Source: Anaerolineae bacterium
Lineage (GTDB): Bacteria > Chloroflexota > Anaerolineae > Aggregatilineales > Phototrophicaceae
Reading direction: 5' to 3'
Assembly: GCA_022822545.1 (NCBI GenBank)
Contig: JAJEBE010000050.1
Span: forward strand, 1 to 64,000
DNA length: 64,000 nucleotides
In this document: positions 62,556-64,000 of the stretch, in pieces
Position numbering within the stretch: the first letter of the stretch is position 1
How the letters are laid out: each line of letters starts with the position of its first letter
Notes under the pieces: generated by a model
The model's database searches: none
What the model saw: the letters and a program-made list of their open reading frames with translations, nothing else
What the model was told of the DNA's origin: nothing
Program-made: the position numbers and the translations under genes

Positions 62556-63959
62556 ATGCGAGTTCGCTACACGCTTACCTTCTTTGCCGCCACGGCTGGC
62601 GTGATACTGGTGCTCATCCTAGGGAGGCTGATCTTGCGGCCGCCATTGCCGCTGATTCTTGACGCTGGCTTTGACCGCCCGGCGATCAGCCCCAATGCCG
62701 ACGGCGCGGATGATCTTGCGGTGTTCTCCTATGCTCTGTCGCGCCCGGCGCTGGTCAGTCTGTCGCTGAAGAGCGAGCAGGGCCGGACCTTTTATTTCCG
62801 CCAGGATCAGCCGCGCAATGATGACGAATACAGTGTGCTCTTCAGCGGCGTGGTTGACGGCTTTCTGCATGAGGGCGAGGTGGTCTACGGCGCCGTTGAG
62901 CGGCGATTGATCCCGAATGGTCTTTACACTTGGCAGCTCGAAGCCACGGCGGAGAGCGGAGAAGCGGCCAGCGCGACCGGCACTCTGCTGGTGGAAGCGG
63001 GCGATACCCCTTTGCCGATCATGTCCGAGTTTCGCATTGCGCCGGCGGTGTTTTCGCCCAATCAAGACGGCGTCGCCGATCGCGTCAGCATCAATGTCTA
63101 CCTGGAAAAGGATGTCGAACGGCTGGATGTCTATCTCCTGGGCTTGGATGGCGCGCGTATCCCGATCTCAGCGCGGGTTGAGGAGCGGCAGTATGGCGAG
63201 GCCGGACGCCATCGCTTCGATTATGAGGGCGGCATTGACCTGGGCGTCGATCCGCCGCCGGACGGAACCTATCGAGTGGTCGCGCTGGCGCAGGACAAAG
63301 TCGGCCAGCGGATGCGTATGGAAGGCGAACTTGCGATTGAGTTGGGCGGCAAGCCCTACGCCGAGATCAAGCCGCAAGCGATTGGCGTGGAGGTAGCCTT
63401 TGCGGTGCAGCCCTATGACGAACGCTACTTTTCGGATGCGGATGGCTTGGGGGACTTGCTGCCCCTGCCGGAAGACTCGGCATCGCTGGCGGATTCGCAG
63501 CGGATCACGGTGCCGCTGGGCCAGATGCTTGCCTTTCGGTTGACGGTGGACAATTATGGCGATGTCCCGATCCGCACCAGCGGTCCGCCACCCGGCACGG
63601 TCTATCGGCAGGATCAGCTTTCCGGCAGCCTGGGCCTGTTTGACGAGTCGGGTGCCTGGCGCGTCGGCATTCAATGCGAGACATCAATGACAAGCTTTCC
63701 TTACCGTTGGGCGGTCGCCGCCGATGAGAACCTGGTCAAGGTATTTGACGAAGCCAGCGGAAATACCTATCGCTACCTGCCGGCGAAAGCCCGAGCGGTC
63801 GTATGGGGCGCGGTGCAATTCAGCGAAGCGGAGGCGCGCAATCCGCAGAATTGTTGGGCCGGGCTGATTCATGAAGATGTCGCCGTTAGCCTGCGTAACA
63901 ACCATGTCGGGATGCGTTCGATCATGATTGCCGATCCCGACGCGGGCGCGGCAAGCTGA
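62556..63959 (+). CDS. Membrane-anchored protein with two FlgD/gliding-type SPNxDG segments
   Basis: I do not recognise a defined function. The 467-residue product has one N-terminal helix (about 8-28) and is otherwise extracytoplasmic. Two segments follow the pattern S-P-N-x-D-G, as in SPNADGADDLAVFSYAL and SPNQDGVADRVSINVYL, each opening an Ig-like beta-sandwich like those of FlgD and gliding-type C-terminal domains. A third domain (about 280-467) is unassigned. AGGA lies 6 nt before the ATG. It is divergent from lon and followed by a gene that starts at 63980. Confidence 0.75.
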   Translation: MRVRYTLTFFAATAGVILVLILGRLILRPPLPLILDAGFDRPAISPNADGADDLAVFSYALSRPALVSLSLKSEQGRTFYFRQDQPRNDDEYSVLFSGVVDGFLHEGEVVYGAVERRLIPNGLYTWQLEATAESGEAASATGTLLVEAGDTPLPIMSEFRIAPAVFSPNQDGVADRVSINVYLEKDVERLDVYLLGLDGARIPISARVEERQYGEAGRHRFDYEGGIDLGVDPPPDGTYRVVALAQDKVGQRMRMEGELAIELGGKPYAEIKPQAIGVEVAFAVQPYDERYFSDADGLGDLLPLPEDSASLADSQRITVPLGQMLAFRLTVDNYGDVPIRTSGPPPGTVYRQDQLSGSLGLFDESGAWRVGIQCETSMTSFPYRWAVAADENLVKVFDEASGNTYRYLPAKARAVVWGAVQFSEAEARNPQNCWAGLIHEDVAVSLRNNHVGMRSIMIADPDAGAAS

Positions 63960-63979
63960 TTCCTGAAAGCGGTCAATCG

Positions 63980-64000
63980 ATGACGGATCTAGCGGTGGTC
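63980..64000 (+). CDS. Start of a further gene cut off by the window edge
   Basis: An ATG at 63980 opens the frame MTDLAVV up to the window end, 20 bp after the previous stop. The short hydrophobic start would fit the first strand of a glycosyltransferase family 2 protein, but seven residues are too few to name it. Confidence 0.35.

Overview
This is a GC-rich bacterial chromosome segment with tightly packed genes and no phage, insertion sequence, rRNA or CRISPR array. The gene content suggests a free-living member of the Chloroflexota (Anaerolineae-like), but this is inference from content, since no rRNA is present. The indications are lipoproteins with long Thr/Pro linkers, a peptide permease with a calcium-loop-like insert, a coiled-coil protein next to coaD, an rpe-fakA-degV-degV-recG operon, and central metabolism using a two-subunit 2-oxoacid:ferredoxin oxidoreductase. 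Layout, 1-12 kb: peptide-type ABC genes (binding protein plus a permease cut by the window edge), a lipoprotein cytochrome c, a five-gene minus-strand operon (amidohydrolase, sugar-type binding protein, two permeases, an ArgH-family lyase), then a plus-strand sugar isomerase/epimerase and a Gfo/Idh/MocA oxidoreductase. Together these look like carbon scavenging. 12-25 kb: housekeeping genes on the minus strand (comEC, coiled-coil protein, coaD, recG, two fatty-acid-binding DegV proteins, fakA, rpe, rlmN, a CPBP protease). 25-38 kb: two serine tRNAs, anmK, a YihY membrane protein, an ABC-2 exporter, nusB-tatA-tatC, a fused ATP sulfurylase/APS kinase, a Ca2+-type P-ATPase and threonine aldolase. 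38-44 kb: a degenerate CPBP protein, two tandem rhomboids, citrate synthase, and a small operon encoding a JAMM peptidase, a ubiquitin-like sulfur carrier and an E1/rhodanese protein, preceded by a possible structured leader ending in an intrinsic terminator. 45-64 kb: a GntR-korA-korB operon, an aminotransferase, a double RNase H protein, an MFS transporter, aconitase, a DsbA-like protein, a HIT protein, fabG, a beta-propeller lipoprotein, lon, and a membrane-anchored protein with two SPNxDG motifs. How the genes relate: citrate synthase, aconitase and the ferredoxin-linked oxidoreductase lie within about 15 kb and supply TCA-cycle steps. FakA plus two DegV proteins form a fatty acid phosphorylation module. 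The JAMM/UBL/E1 genes form a candidate sulfur-carrier or conjugation system in which the carrier ends in GGRR and would need trimming. A dispersed palindromic repeat (GTAGGGGCGAC core) recurs in four intergenic regions. All starts and motifs were read by eye; promoter and structure calls are tentative.
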